Below are positions 1 through 10,791 of a stretch of DNA of 64,000 bases, one piece after another. The notes under the pieces were generated by a model, which ran no database searches, was not told the DNA's origin, and saw nothing but the letters and a program-made list of their open reading frames with translations. Source of the DNA: Puccinia triticina (lineage: Eukaryota; Basidiomycota; Pucciniomycetes; Pucciniales; Pucciniaceae); assembly GCF_026914185.1 (NCBI RefSeq), contig NC_070568.1, positions 5,662,001-5,726,000 on the forward strand. Reading direction: 5' to 3'. How positions within the stretch are numbered: the first letter of the stretch is position 1; each line of letters opens with the position of its first letter. Position numbers and translations under genes: made by a program.

Positions 1-236
1 GCTTTCCCTCAAGCTTTCACCTCTCTTTCTATTTCTTTGCTCCTCTCCAGCTCACTATCTTATTTATTTCCTGTTTTATTGATATCATTTATTTTTACTT
101 CCACAATATTGCACTTTCATTAGTCTAATCAATGATTGTTTTATCTTTGTTTTGTGTTTAGTTGCTCTCATGGTTTTCTCACACCCTTGAGGAGAAATTC
201 TATCAATGTGACTTTTATTGAGCGCATTCAATTCAT

Positions 237-1702
237 GTGGATGCAACCATGAGAGCCGTGAGAAAATTGAGAGAAACCAGACTCAGTAACTTATCTATAA
301 AGGGAGCCTCTGCAAGGCAGTTTGGGAGTTACAACTATTTTGGTAAGGGGAAGCTCTACTCCATTGGTCATTATATAAAGGCACAGATTATGGATGCAGA
401 ATCTGACCCACAATATTTTCAATCATCTCCTGCAAAATACCTATTGATGACTCACGGCTTGCCCATTGTCTGGCGCCTATTAACATTGACTACATGTTAA
501 ACATTGAGGTTTGAAAGATGAAGACCTTTGATTGTCCCGCCCACACAGTACTCCCGCACAATGCCAAATGGAAAAGAATCATCCTGGCCTGTCCTCTGGA
601 TCCGCTTATCACCAATGTTGTTGCCTTGACCTGGCCTCACTTCCAGGAGAAATTGATTAATCACTTGGTAGACCCAACCACTGCTTTTTATCAAATCGCA
701 GTAGACCTCAACAACGCACGCAAGATCAAGCGGGTGGCCTCTATTACAACCCACAAGGGTAAAGTTGTGCAGGCCCAGATTACCAGTTTGGCCAATTGGC
801 TTAGCTTCTCAAATGCTGCATACAATAATCACCCGGGGGCTCATGCTGAGCTGCAGCTATTAATGGAGGGCCCTTGTTGGAGTGATGGCCAAGATCATGT
901 GAGTACTTCATTTATATGGATTGGGCAGTTCAGCTGATTGATATAATATGTATAACCTCTATTTATGATACCACCACCGCATAGCATTGCTGCCACACAA
1001 TTGTGATCCATCATGGATCAAATCCAATTGCACGCGTCCGTGGTGGGTACTAAGGGGCTCATGATAGTGAATCTTCTCAACAACCAACAATCAATGCAAG
1101 TTAAAACAAAGCATCTCATCGAGTGGGCGGAAGCAGTTTCACAAAAATGCCTTGGGGTCACAGTCCAATTCCCGCCAGTGGGAGGCCATTTCATCCGGGA
1201 GCAGGATGACTGTAAGCCCAGATTACCCCGGCCATTCAAAAAACTTCAAGGCAAGAAAAGTACAGCTCCGGGTGGCACTTGTTCTGGATCAGTCAATGAG
1301 ATTGAGGTCATCGGTTCATCAGCCACCCGGCCTACGTGTACAGTCAACTTCAAATTAACGGGGTCTTCCTCCTCTCGTCCTGGTCCTGATACCCCGCCCA
1401 TCACGCACCATCCAATGCCGCCGTCCTTGCCATCCTTAGAGAGGTATGACTTGGAAACATACCTCCATCTGGCCAAAATCAATCCCAAAAATACATACAC
1501 ACGGGGCCTCTTGATGACTTTGGGTATACAACATTGGGGATTCTTCCAATCATCAAGCAAGGCCGAGCTTCTCAAGCACGGATTTCCTATTGGGATTGCA
1601 AGGGCTCTATGCAAGGGGGTTGCACTTCTGGAGCGACATCATGAAGGCAAATCCAAGCAAACAGACAAGGGTGAAACCATTCATTGCCACCAAGGCCACT
1701 GA
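237..1702 (+). CDS. Rust-type hypothetical protein with SAM-like C-terminus, probably spliced and possibly decayed
   Basis: Three open segments lie head to tail: 237-500, 518-937 and 1013-1702. The last two share a frame but are separated by in-frame stops near 935 and 1004. A consensus donor GTGAGT at 899 ends the second segment at a codon boundary. The only acceptor I find that keeps the frame follows TAAG at 1054, so a 156-nt intron is possible. A GTAAGG donor at 342 could also join the first segment. The third segment ends with a helical stretch (LMTLGIQHWGFF, then GFPIGIARALCKGV, about residues 165-205) that resembles a sterile-alpha-motif bundle. I recall similar proteins as an expanded family in Puccinia genomes, but the function is unknown. 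No signal peptide or membrane segment is visible. The gene could be a remnant carried by a larger transposon. Confidence 0.42.
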
Positions 1703-1899
1703 GCGCATTGTTAATGTTATCTGGGCGCGTTTTTTGTTGAGTGGAAAGTTGTTTGATGATTATAAAAATGTTTTTTTCCTTGTTTATTTCCGCCCAACCA
1801 AGCTTTTATGAATCATCATGTGATGATTTGGCGTCGCCGTTGACACCAAGGTTGTTTGATGATTAGACACATGTTTTCCTCTTTGTTTTCCTTCCCTCC

Positions 1900-2380
1900 C
1901 AAGTTTCTATGAATTATCTTTCTTGTGTTGATCTGACAACTTCATTTGTGAGACAAGTGCAGAGAGATAGATAATATGAATTATCTGGTGTTGATTTGAC
2001 AAGTTCATTTGTCAGACAGGCAAATTCATGATGTGCAGAGAGTTCAGAGAGATAGATAACAATAACAGTTCTTTGTGAGACAGGCAGGCAGGCAGTGCAG
2101 AGACAGAGAACACAGGCAGCGCAGAGACAGAGAAAAATTGCAGAGATAGAGAACAATTCAACAGTTAGACAGGACAGGCAGGCAGGCAGCGGACAGACTG
2201 ATATAGATATTGATTCATATGTGTGAGACAGGCAAGCCGACAGACAGATATATAGCAGGCAGTGGACAGAAATAGATCAATAAGACTTCATTTGTTAGAC
2301 AGGCAGGCAGCAGACAGAGCGGACAGACAGAGATAGAAAAGATGAAAACAATGCAGAAAGACAGAGATAGATAGAAAAGA
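1900..2380. repeat. GACA/CAGG-rich degenerate simple repeat
   Basis: The stretch is dominated by short variants of GACAGGCAGGCAG, GACAGACAGAGATAG and CAGAGAGATAGATAA. It fills the gap between the convergent hypothetical gene regions. The copies are imperfect and no coding signal is seen. Confidence 0.75.
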
Positions 2381-2630
2381 TGAAACCAAATCAAGTGGCC
2401 AATTGTAGATGGGCCAAATGGTGTTCATATTGTGAGACATTGTCAAACAAAGCTGTAACCACACCTAAAGTCAAACCTAGATCCGTCACTTTGGATCGGG
2501 CTTATGACAAACCACGCCGGAAGAACCTATGGGATATTATGTTGTTCGCAAGGAGTGTTTCATGAACTGCGTCAATCTCCCGGAGCCTCAAGAATTCCAA
2601 ATAGCCAAGGATCAGTGGCGCCTCCGGAGC

Positions 2631-3620
2631 CTAAGGGTCATATCCCACACCATCAGATGTAGGAGCTGGATGTGGAGCCACAGAGTGAGATACATTGGTT
2701 GAAATGGCGTCCATAAGCAGTTGACGCAAAGTGGAGTTCTTGTCATTGGCTGGCTCTGGTGCCACCTTCTGCTTCTTTGCTCCTTGAACACGGTAAGGAA
2801 GAAGAGATCAAGGGGGATACACAATGTTTACGCCAGGCATGTTTGGATCATGCTAGACGGTGGGGACCAGACAACAAAATTCAGTCAGCCAGCTACAACA
2901 AACAAGAATTCATAATTTTGCCCACTCTTGACACCCGGCAACTGTTATGGGTATGTGATTGGCAGGGTTGATAAACACTGGGATGTTGGTATTGTAATCT
3001 TTGTTGAGAAGATAAAAATCAAATATTTGACGCATTTGGAAGTTGATGTTGTTCCAGTCCTCCGGGTCAATTTCTTCCTCATCTTGCTCTTTGACATCAT
3101 CCGGATCATTGCTACTGTCATTGTCCTCATTGTCTCCCTTTTTGCGCTTCTTATTTGGTTGTTTCTCATCCATAAACTGTTTGTATTTTGCTCGTTTGTC
3201 CAGAAGATCAGCCCGCTTGCCGTCTTTGACAGCCTTGACTGGATTGACCATGTGGAGACTCAAACAAGGCTCTGGGGATTTGCCTTTGCAAGCCAAAGCA
3301 GAGATTGTGTCAAACCAATTCTTGAGGGAAGCCTGATTGGTCAGGGCAATCTTGTCCGATTTGTACCAACCCTTGAGACGGAGGATTCTGGCATACCAGG
3401 AGAGCTTGTATTTTTTCTTCTCAAGTGCATCCATAACAATGATAGTTGTATTTGGAACAGACAAGTCACACGCGGCCGCTACTAGATATTGAAACTGTTT
3501 GAACGTTGAGTCAACCGGCACCATTACAATAAATTTGAGTGGAGAGGGAACTAGGTGCAAAAATTTTTTGCTCTTCTTCTTTTTCAGTTTATCGGATACA
3601 TAAACTTTTAAATTCATCAC
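2631..3620 (-). CDS. Rust-type hypothetical protein with acidic/basic linker, spliced and probably incomplete
   Basis: An open frame runs from 3620 down to 2910 (236 residues). It has a basic N-terminus, a central stretch with two tryptophans, then a lysine-rich segment (NKKRKKGD) followed by a long acidic run, and it ends near GCQEWAKL. Just upstream a consensus intron (donor GTGAGT at about 3703, acceptor TTTAG near 3636) indicates that 3620 is not the true start and that a 5' exon lies beyond. A further exon-like block from 2782 to 2631 (STLRQLLMDAIS) follows a TTCAAG acceptor and ends in TAG. I recall this combination from an expanded Puccinia hypothetical family whose members often lie near the type of gene at 237-1702. 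The function is unknown. The 5' side is cut off by the hairpin element at 3769-4160. Confidence 0.45.
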
Positions 3621-3768
3621 AATCTTTATCTAAATCCAACCAAACAATGTATGAGTTATCTCAGACGGAGGGATGAGAGAGAAGAAAGGCAAAACTCACT
3701 GTTACAGGACTTGGCTAGAGTTGAGTCAAGAAGGATTTGTGCAACAAGGAATATATGATTTAAAATCA

Positions 3769-4160
3769 ACGGTGGGTAGTTATTGCTACAGTAACGTAAC
3801 ATTTTTTGGCCGTTATCGTTATTGTTACCAGTAACAGCAGTGCGATATCAATATTGCACCAAGATTTTTTTTCTTTGCGATGGCCGTTACTATATCTGAG
3901 CGCGTAGCAACAAATATTGGGCGAGATAACAAGCAATAAAAGGCCAAAATAGTGCCAATTTGGCCTTTTATTGCTCAATAACGTGTTATCCGCTGGATAA
4001 AGTGTTACTTTACTGGTAACGGCCTCAAGAAAAGAGGCCTGTTACGTCACGCGTGATGCCGCTGTTCGCGCGTTACTGCTAACAACAACGGCGGGTAGTT
4101 ACTTTACAAAAATCCCGCAGATATTGTAAAGTAAAGGAACTAACCGCAGTTATTAAAATG
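3769..4160. mobile_element. Short hairpin-rich element built from GTTAC/GTAAC motifs
   Basis: The left end starts CGGTGGGTAGTTATTGC. The interior is packed with GTAAC and GTTAC in both orientations, so it can fold on itself. The same left end occurs in reverse complement at about 10265-10298, which marks a dispersed family. It lies in or next to the first intron of the minus-strand hypothetical gene. No open frame of note is present. Confidence 0.55.
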
Positions 4161-4382
4161 GACGGATGGATGAGAGAGAAGAAATAGGAACTCACATCAG
4201 AAGCAGGTTTTCCGGCTGTACAAGGTGGTGGAAGGCTTTGCGGGGCTATGCAGCTCAATATTTCTGATAATTTGGGTAGTGTCTATCTGTTAACCATTGG
4301 CGGCGGAGAAGTGGGGAGACAATTTTGACAAACCAGTTGGATTGAGGAGGGTTGGGATGGCCGTCCAGAATTAGCGGGATGA

Positions 4383-4730
4383 ATGATAAAAATTTTGGGG
4401 TCTTGGAAAAACAACTCCCATATTTTGGGAAAACAACTCCCATACGTCGCCGGGACCAAATTTCAACCACCTCCCAATGTTGAACCAGACCCTTTTTTTT
4501 GGGTACGGTATTTTTGGGAGTCTTCAACCAAAAAACAATTTTTTTTGGCAGTTGTCGTGCTAAGGCCCCGTTTGGAGCCAATATAATTGCGCAATATAAT
4601 CTGGAATTTTGTGACATCTGATCAAGTTTTGGCGGACCTGATCAATGTCACATAGGATGTCAGGCAAAAAAACTCATATATTGCCCGGATTACATTGGCT
4701 CCAAACGGGGCCTAATTTTTTTTGTATTTA
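4383..4730. repeat. Dispersed GGGAGT/ACTCCC repeat copy, interrupted by a MITE
   Basis: This copy has repeated ACTCCCAT blocks and a segment (GGGAGTCTTCAACCAAAAA, then GTTGTCGTGCTAA) that reappears at about 5425-5475 as GGGAGTTGTCAACCAAAAA and GTTGTTGTGCTAA. The second copy lacks the MITE at 4564-4712 and therefore shows the empty site. Confidence 0.6.
4564..4712. mobile_element. 149-bp Tourist-like MITE (PIF/Harbinger type)
   Basis: The perfect terminal inverted repeat GGCCCCGTTTGGAGCCAAT lies at both ends (4564-4582 and 4694-4712). The element is flanked by TAA on each side (4561-4563 and 4713-4715). The GGCCCCGTTTGG-like end and 3-bp TAA duplication match PIF/Harbinger-derived MITEs. The related sequence at 5470-5480 lacks the insertion. 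It is too short to encode anything. Confidence 0.85.
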
Positions 4731-4980
4731 ATATGTATAATTTTTTTGTTCCATGTACTGGAGACATAAAAATTTGAGAGCACAGAGATTTATGCATAAA
4801 TTTTTGCCCCTGAATTTCTTAGCAATAGTTTGTCATCAGAACATGGGATATAAGGGGTGCGCGTAGGGCTTAGTAGTTCAGGAATCTTTCCTAACTGCCT
4901 TCAAAAATCTCCCTCCCCCGGTGCAATATAAATAGCGCAGCGCTGCTACCAGTAACAATAGCAATAACGGCAAACATTTA
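4716..4980. repeat. Dispersed repeat, truncated copy (partner at 9940-10298)
   Basis: The order of blocks (CATGTACTGGAGACAT, GAGAGCACAGAGATTTATGC, GGATATAAGGGGTGCGCG, then CTTCAAAAATCTCCCTCC) is the same as at 9940-10298. A related GGGGTGCGCG-GGCTTAGTAGGAAAAT block recurs several times at 58020-58570. The copy is cut at 4980, where the microsatellite region begins. Confidence 0.65.
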
Positions 4981-5039
4981 GTTGAGATGGGTAGTGTTGA
5001 ATTTGGTGAGGTTTGTAGTGGGAGTTGTGTTGTTTTTTT

Positions 5040-5360
5040 GTGTGTAGTGAGGTGTAAAGTTGAAAAGTTGTGGTGTGTTGTGTTGTGTTGTGAGGTGTGA
5101 AGTTGAGGTGTGTATTGAGAGGTGTGTTGTGTTGTGACAAAGTTGGTGAGGTGTGAAGTTGAGGTGTGTAGTGAGAGGTGTGTTGTGTTGTGTTGTGTTG
5201 TGTTGTGTTGTGTTGTGTTGTGTTGTGTTGTGTTGTGTTGTGTTGTGTTGTGTTGTGTTGTGTTGTGTTGTGTTGTGTTGTGTTGTGTTGTGTTGTGTTG
5301 TGTTGTGTTGTGTTGTGTTGTGTTGTGTTGTGTTGTGTTGATGGTGTTGTGTTGTGTTGT
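5040..5360. repeat. (GTGTT)n pentanucleotide microsatellite
   Basis: An essentially perfect GTGTT array runs from about 5177 to 5340 (roughly 33 copies), with degenerate copies on both sides. All frames through it are open on both strands simply because the unit has no stop, so no protein should be inferred. Confidence 0.95.
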
Positions 5361-6159
5361 GAACATGAGATGTGAGGGGTGCGCATAGGGCTTAGTGGGA
5401 AAATGATCATCACAATTTCCTTTTTGGGAGTTGTCAACCAAAAATATATTTTTTTTGGAAGTTGTTGTGCTAATTTTTTGTAGGGAGTTGAAAAATAGAC
5501 TCCCATGAATTGATTAATCGCCTCCCAAAATTTGTTTACGTCGCGCGGACCGCCTCTGGACGTCCTTCCCCGGTCTGCGGGACCAAAGTTTGACCCGCGC
5601 GCATTTTGGGAGTCGGAAAATTAATTCTACTCTCCAGAATGGGAGTTGGAATTTTAATTTCACAAAAAATGACCGAAAATAAAGAAAAATTTATACCTCT
5701 GCACTGGGGCACCTAAAGCCCCCCAAAATTTTACAGCGGCAATCAAGCACTCTGAATAACACCTGATGAGCTTCACGGCATTGGCACACCCCAGGAAAGG
5801 GGTGTGCTACGGTGGGTCTAATTTGGTGGATTTCCTTAGTAGGAAATCCGCCAAAGCCTTAGCTACAGTGCGCCAAAGCCCCCCAAAACTTTACGGGGGT
5901 CATAAAATCCTCTGAATGGCACATGGTGAGATTCTTGGCAGTAGGAAACCCCAGGAAAGGGGTGTGCTACTGTGGGTCTAATTTGGCGGATTTCCTACTA
6001 AGGAAATCCGCCAAAGCCTTTGCCACAGTGCCCCAAAGTGCACCAAACTTTTGGATCATGAAATAAAATACTCTGTAACCAAATGGTTAGCTGCAGACAG
6101 TAACACACCAGCATAAAATAATTTGGAGGCAGCAGGGGCTTTTGGTCATATCTGCTACT

Positions 6160-6545
6160 AATTGCCTCCGCAACAGATAATAGTGCCTCCGCAACAGTTG
6201 ATAGCACCTCCGCAAGAGTTAATAGTGCCCCCGCCACAGCAAATGGTGCCTCTGCCACTGTTAAAAGTGCCTCTGCCAAAGTTAATAGTGCCTCCGCCAA
6301 AGTTAATGGTGCCTCTGCCACAGTTATGTTGCGGAAGCATTATTAACTGTGGCGGACGCGCTATTGATTGTGCTGGGCACACTATTAACTTTGAAAGAGG
6401 CACTATTAACTGTGGAAGATGCACTATTAACTGTGGAGGAGGCACTATTAACTGTGGCGGAGGCACTATTAACTGTGGCGGAGGCACTATTAACTGTAGC
6501 GGAGGCACTGTTAACTGTGGCGGAGGCACTATTAACTGCAGCGGT
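6160..6545. repeat. 21-bp minisatellite that reverses orientation at its centre
   Basis: The unit is close to GAGGCACTATTAACTGTGGCG. Copies before about 6335 run in one orientation (GCCTCCGCAACAGTTAATAG type) and copies after it in the other, so the array is a long hairpin. Because 21 is divisible by three and the unit lacks stops, several frames on both strands read as 7-residue repeats such as LLTVAEA or TINCGGG. These are probably not genes. Confidence 0.85.
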
Positions 6546-7620
6546 GTAAAGCTCAAAAGTGTTCCTGAGAACCTTTTGCTGAGTTCAGAAAGGGATGAAT
6601 GAGGTTGCCTCTGCCTTTCCTGGGTCACTAGACACTAAAACAAGCCCCCCAATCTACAATTGGAAGGTTTATGTGGTGATAGTGGAGGTGTATCAAAAGA
6701 TAGCCTACTTTGAGAAGGTGGCTTGAGGGTTATGGTGATGTAGCTGATGTGTAAGTGTTGTAATGAGGTTGTAATTTGTATGTAAGGGTGTAAAACCACA
6801 ATATAGAGTGGGGCTGATACTGTAGAGTGAGCAAGTATTGTACTGATATGGGGTAAGCTGAGTGCAAGTAGTTTGCTGAGAGAAATTACAAGTGGGGGGA
6901 GGAGAGCCTCCTTAAATAGAAAAGAGTGAGACATTTTAGCTCCAGGGGAACGAGAGAATGAGGGGTTTTAGCTGCCCTGAAGACTACAATGAGGTATTTT
7001 GGCTGGTGGTTGACAGGTCACATGATGTCATGATGTCATATGAGGGAATTTAGCTAGTGAGAAATAGGAAGTGAGATATTTTAGCTGGCCTGGCCTGTCA
7101 ACTGATGTCATCTGCAAGCTGCATGAGGGGTTTTTGCTATCTTGCCACCTGCATGATGTCATCTGTCAACTGTCAGACTGCAGCCCCTATTACACTAGTC
7201 TGCATGCACCTGCATAAGACTGTATAAGCCTGCATCAAGTGTGCATAACACTGCATGACACTGCATGACATGTGCATAGCACAATGAAATGAGTGCAGCT
7301 GATGAGTTAAAGTATATGTAGAGGGTAGACAAGCTGTCAGGGTGGGCCATGTAACGGATTACATGTCCTGGGTAAGTGTGGTTCATGTAACGGATTACAT
7401 GACCTGAGTATGGTGTTTGTGTGTGTGAAACTGGCTGATGGTGTCTTGAAGGGGTTGTATCTTCTGATCCACAGGGGTGTAAGGTGTGTTATCCATGGTG
7501 TCCTGTGTAGTTTTTGGCCGTAGAATCCAATGGTGTCGCCGTATTGGTTGATTTGAGAGTGTACATATGAGAAAAAAAAGAAATTTTGAAATGGGCTAGA
7601 TGGGCAACCATAAAGCATAC
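6546..7620. repeat. Non-coding dispersed repeat (copy A; copy B at 46895-47720)
   Basis: It begins AAAGCTCAAAAGTGTTCCTGAG and carries GGGTCACTAGACACTAAAACA, a TGAGGTATTTTGGCTGG block and paired GTAACGGATTACATG boxes. The same order is found at 46895-47720. Shorter relatives lie near 29880-30000 and 48755-49700. No credible open frame is present and its class is unknown. Confidence 0.6.
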
Positions 7621-8454
7621 CACAGCAGAGGCAATATTAACTGTGGCGAAGGGACCATTAACTGTGGAGGGGGCACTATTAACTCTTGCAGAGGCGCTAT
7701 CAACTGTTGCGGAGGCACTATTATCTGTTGTGGAGGCAATTAGTAGCAGATATAACCAAAAGCCCCTGCTGCCTCAAAATTATTTTATGCTGGTGTGTTA
7801 CTGTCTGCAGCTAACCATTTGGTTACAGAGTATTTTATTTCATGATCCAAAAGTTTGGTGCACTTTGGGGCACTGTGGCAAAGGCTTTGGCGGATTTCCT
7901 TAGTAGGAAATCCGCCAAATTAGACCCACAGTAGCACACCCCTTTCCTGGGGTTTCCTACTGCCAAGAATCTCACCATGTGCCATTCAGAGTATTTTATG
8001 ACCCCCGTAAAGTTTTGGGGGGCTTTGGCGCACTGGAGCTAAGGCTTTGGCGGATTTCCTACTAAGGAAATCCACCAAATTAGACCCACCGTAGCACACC
8101 CCTTTCCTGGGGTGTGCCAATGCCGTGAAGCTCATCAGGTGTTATTCAGAGTGCTTGATTGCCGCTGTAAAATTTTGGGGGGCTTTAGGTGCCCCAGTGC
8201 AGAGGTATAAATTTTTCTTTATTTTCGGTCATTTTTTGTGAAATTAAAATTCCAACTCCCATTCTGGAGAGTAGAATTAATTTTCCGACTCCCAAAATGC
8301 GCGCGGGTCAAACTTTGGTCCCGCGGACCGGGGACGGACGTCTAGAGGCGGTCCGCGCGACGTAAACGGCTTTTGGGAGTCGATTTATTAATTCTTGGGA
8401 GTCAACAAAAAAAATCAAGGGTTCCTCCTGTAGATACAAAAAATGAGAGAAAAA

Positions 8455-8885
8455 AAATCATGGGTTTCCCCATTGGACAAAAAACCAATCCAAAATCCGC
8501 AACAAACACAAAAAATGCAGCTCTCTAAATTCTCAACCTAGCCTTCCAACATCAGCAGTGCTGTGCCCCCAGGCTCAACCTCCAGCCCGCGTCAAGCGGG
8601 CGGGTCAAAAAGGTTGGACGTGAAGGCCCCCAGCCTGCAGCAGAGGCTGCTGACCAGTGGGGGGCCGCTCTTTGCCCCTCAGGCTGCGCACCTGCAACAG
8701 CGGAGGGGTTGAGGACAATGGATAGCTGGAAGTGCAGCATCTCCAATTGCCTGGGGAAACAGCTACACCTCCAAGCTACATGCCTCCTTTTAAGCTCTCC
8801 ACTCTCCATCAGGCCAGAACACTCGCTCCCCTCACGTAAACACCACGCCATGCCACGCCGCGGCCCCGTAACTGTAAGAGATTCC
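8455..8885. repeat. Dispersed repeat R (copy 1; copy 2 at 52150-52490)
   Basis: It begins GGGTTTCCCCATT. The block AGGACAATGGATAG followed by CATCTCCAATTGCCTGGGG is shared with 52150-52490 in the same orientation. Between these blocks both copies are GC-rich (GTCAAG, GGCCCCC, GGCTGC). No gene is recognised. Confidence 0.6.
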
Positions 8886-9245
8886 ACGGCAACGGGAGAC
8901 AAGGCTGTTGTAGTCTTGTTGTCCACAAGGGATCCGTGGACGACGAGGCTTCAACAGCCTCGTTGCTTGCAAGTGATCCCTTGTAGAAGACAAGATACAG
9001 CTTCCTCGTCCGCAAGGGATCCCTTCTGGGAGACAAGCCTGTTGTAGCCTTGTCGTCGCAAGGGATCCCTTCTGGACAACGAGGCTACAACAGCTTTGTC
9101 TCCCTGAAGGGATCCCTTCCGGACAACAAGGCTACAACAGCCTTGTCTCCTGGAAGGGGTTCCTTCCAGACGGCAAGGCTAGAACAGCCTTGTCTCCCGG
9201 AAGGGATTCCTCCCGGACAACAAGGCTACAGCAGCCTTGTTGTCT
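8885..9245. repeat. Palindromic minisatellite, unit about 58 bp
   Basis: About six imperfect units alternate AAGGGATCCCTTC, itself a palindrome, with ACAAGGCTACAACAGCCTTGT, also a palindrome. The repeat therefore forms a series of stem-loops. No coding role is inferred. Confidence 0.8.
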
Positions 9246-9279
9246 GGACGACCCAAACCCCGCCGCATCCGGGGGAGCT

Positions 9280-9425
9280 GGGACGGTACCCGGGTGCCGC
9301 ACCCGTTTTACCCAAAAAACAGGCACCCATACCCGCACCCGGCACCCGCGCGCGGGTGCAAGGCGGGTGCTGGAGGTACCTGCCAACGGGTGCCAGGTAC
9401 CTGCCGCGGGTCCAACGGCAGATTC
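9280..9425. repeat. GGGTACCCG-type GC-rich repeat cluster
   Basis: Repeated variants of GGTACCCGGGTGCC, CACCCGCACCC and GCGGGTGC are packed into about 140 bp. Similar motifs recur at 44700-44790 and 47740-48030. From 9426 to 9935 I see no gene or repeat that I can name. Confidence 0.5.
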
Positions 9426-9935
9426 TCTACCAATGATTGTTCCAGGAATCCTTGATGCTAGGAGATGTCATGCTATCCAAACTGCACCCAAAATACTTTA
9501 TTCAAAACAAGAGCCTCCATGTAAAATAAATCATATTCTGGGTCTTTCAGCTACAGAAAACATGGGGTATGTGACCTTTGGACTCATGTGATATAACATT
9601 GCTTGCTCAATATACAAAAATTGGTGGCTGACAGGGACTCAATTGTTTACATTCTTATTTCCATGACATTGCTTTCTCTACACCTCAAGGCACCTTCAGC
9701 ACAATCTATAGGTGAAGTCCTTGGCTGATGAAGCTGTTCCCCAAGAGTGGAGACATTTATCATTTGAATGTGTGGCATGAGACAAGTCAACACTGAGTGC
9801 ACTATGACTAGATTGCTATTTCTGGCTGGTTTATGAGGGATATGCAGATCTATGTATGTTGGCAGGGATATCAAGCACAGAGGGTGAATACACTGAACCT
9901 TCAATCTGCAGCGGCAAAGCCGCCCTGGCCTCTAG

Positions 9936-10298
9936 TTTTTTATATGTATACCTTTTTTTTCCATGTACTAGAGACATGAAAATTTGAGAGCACAGAGATT
10001 TATGCATAAATTGCACCCCCTGAATTTCTTAGCAATATTGTGTCATCAGAACATGGGATATAAGGGGTGCGCGTAGGGCTTAGTAGGAAAATGACCGCCA
10101 GCCATATAACTTTTTTGTTACACCCCCAAACAGTCCAAAACTTTCAGGAATCTTTCCTAACTGCCTTCAAAAATCTCCCTCCCCCGGTGCGATATCAATA
10201 GCGTAGCGCCGCTACCAGTAACAATAGCAATAACGGCAAACATTTGTTACTTTATTGTTTGCACCTTATGTGTTACTGTAGCAATAACTACCCACCGT
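9936..10298. repeat. Dispersed repeat, longer copy (partner at 4716-4980)
   Basis: It shares with 4716-4980 the blocks CATGTACTAGAGACAT, GAGAGCACAGAGATTTATGC and TATAAGGGGTGCGCG. It continues past the truncation point of that copy to a terminus whose reverse complement, CGGTGGGTAGTTATTGC, also begins the element at 3769. Confidence 0.6.
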
Positions 10299-10482
10299 TG
10301 GTTGCAGTTTCAACAGGACTTGGGACTAATTTCCGCTTTTTGGCCTGAGGGTTTGAGGCCTTTTGGTGGGTGTCCTACGGAGAGTCCCTTTGGGACCGCG
10401 GGTCCCCCCCCTTTGTTTGAGAGGCTTGCACAGTTAGGCTAGGGTACACAGCCTCCTGTTGTGATGTTAACTTACCCTGTAC

Positions 10483-10608
10483 CCAGGAACTGTTTCTAAA
10501 CCTGAAACGTTCCCAGGAACCGCTTCTAAACCTGAAATGTCCCCAAGATCCGTTTCTAAACCTGAAATGCGTTCAGGGACCGTTTCAAAACCTGAAATGT
10601 TTTGAACC
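10483..10608. repeat. Four tandem copies of a 30-33-bp motif upstream of the secreted-protein gene
   Basis: TTTCTAAACCTGAAA (with TTTCAAAACCTGAAA as the last variant) recurs four times at regular spacing, each preceded by a CCAGGAACCG-like block. The array ends about 185 bp before the start codon at 10792, so it may sit in the promoter. A regulatory role is inference only. Confidence 0.5.
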
Positions 10609-10791
10609 GGTTGCAAGAAACTCTAAGAAACTTTTCTTGCAGCTCTGGTGACATATTTAGCTTGAAACAAGCTGTACCCACTGCCTATGGGGGCTGAAGG
10701 AAGTTGAGCGCGCTCACAGCCAGCTAGCTTCAAAGAAAGACAATGCCTTGGAGATCGGCATCAGTGCCCTACCACTCTTTACCACCAGACG

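Larger units (their letters stand above)
5493..8409. mobile_element. 2.9-kb element with inverted-repeat arms of about 750 bp
   Basis: The left arm (about 5493-6225) and right arm (about 7640-8409) are reverse complements over nearly their whole length. They begin GACTCCCATGAATT on the left and end AATTCTTGGGAGTC on the right. Shared internal landmarks are CCGCGCGACGTAAAC-type ends, GGAAAGGGGTGTGCTAC and the GGCGGATTTCCT/AGGAAATCCGCC block, which is itself repeated within each arm. The spacer holds a 21-bp minisatellite (6160-6545) and a segment that also occurs at 46895-47720. No transposase is visible and I could not define a target duplication. It is a probable non-autonomous DNA element (foldback type). 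Confidence 0.7.

Noticed and set aside
2928..3485. Plus-strand frame of 185 codons with hydrophobic stretches
   Set aside because: It is antisense to the minus-strand hypothetical gene, whose acidic/basic codons read as hydrophobic residues on the other strand.
5122..5441. Open frames of up to about 187 codons with CVVLC- or THNTTQ-type repeats
   Set aside because: They are translations of the (GTGTT)n microsatellite; no independent coding evidence.
6158..6628. Frames reading as PPPQLIV or LLTVAEA heptads
   Set aside because: They are generated by the 21-bp palindromic minisatellite; both strands and several frames are open.
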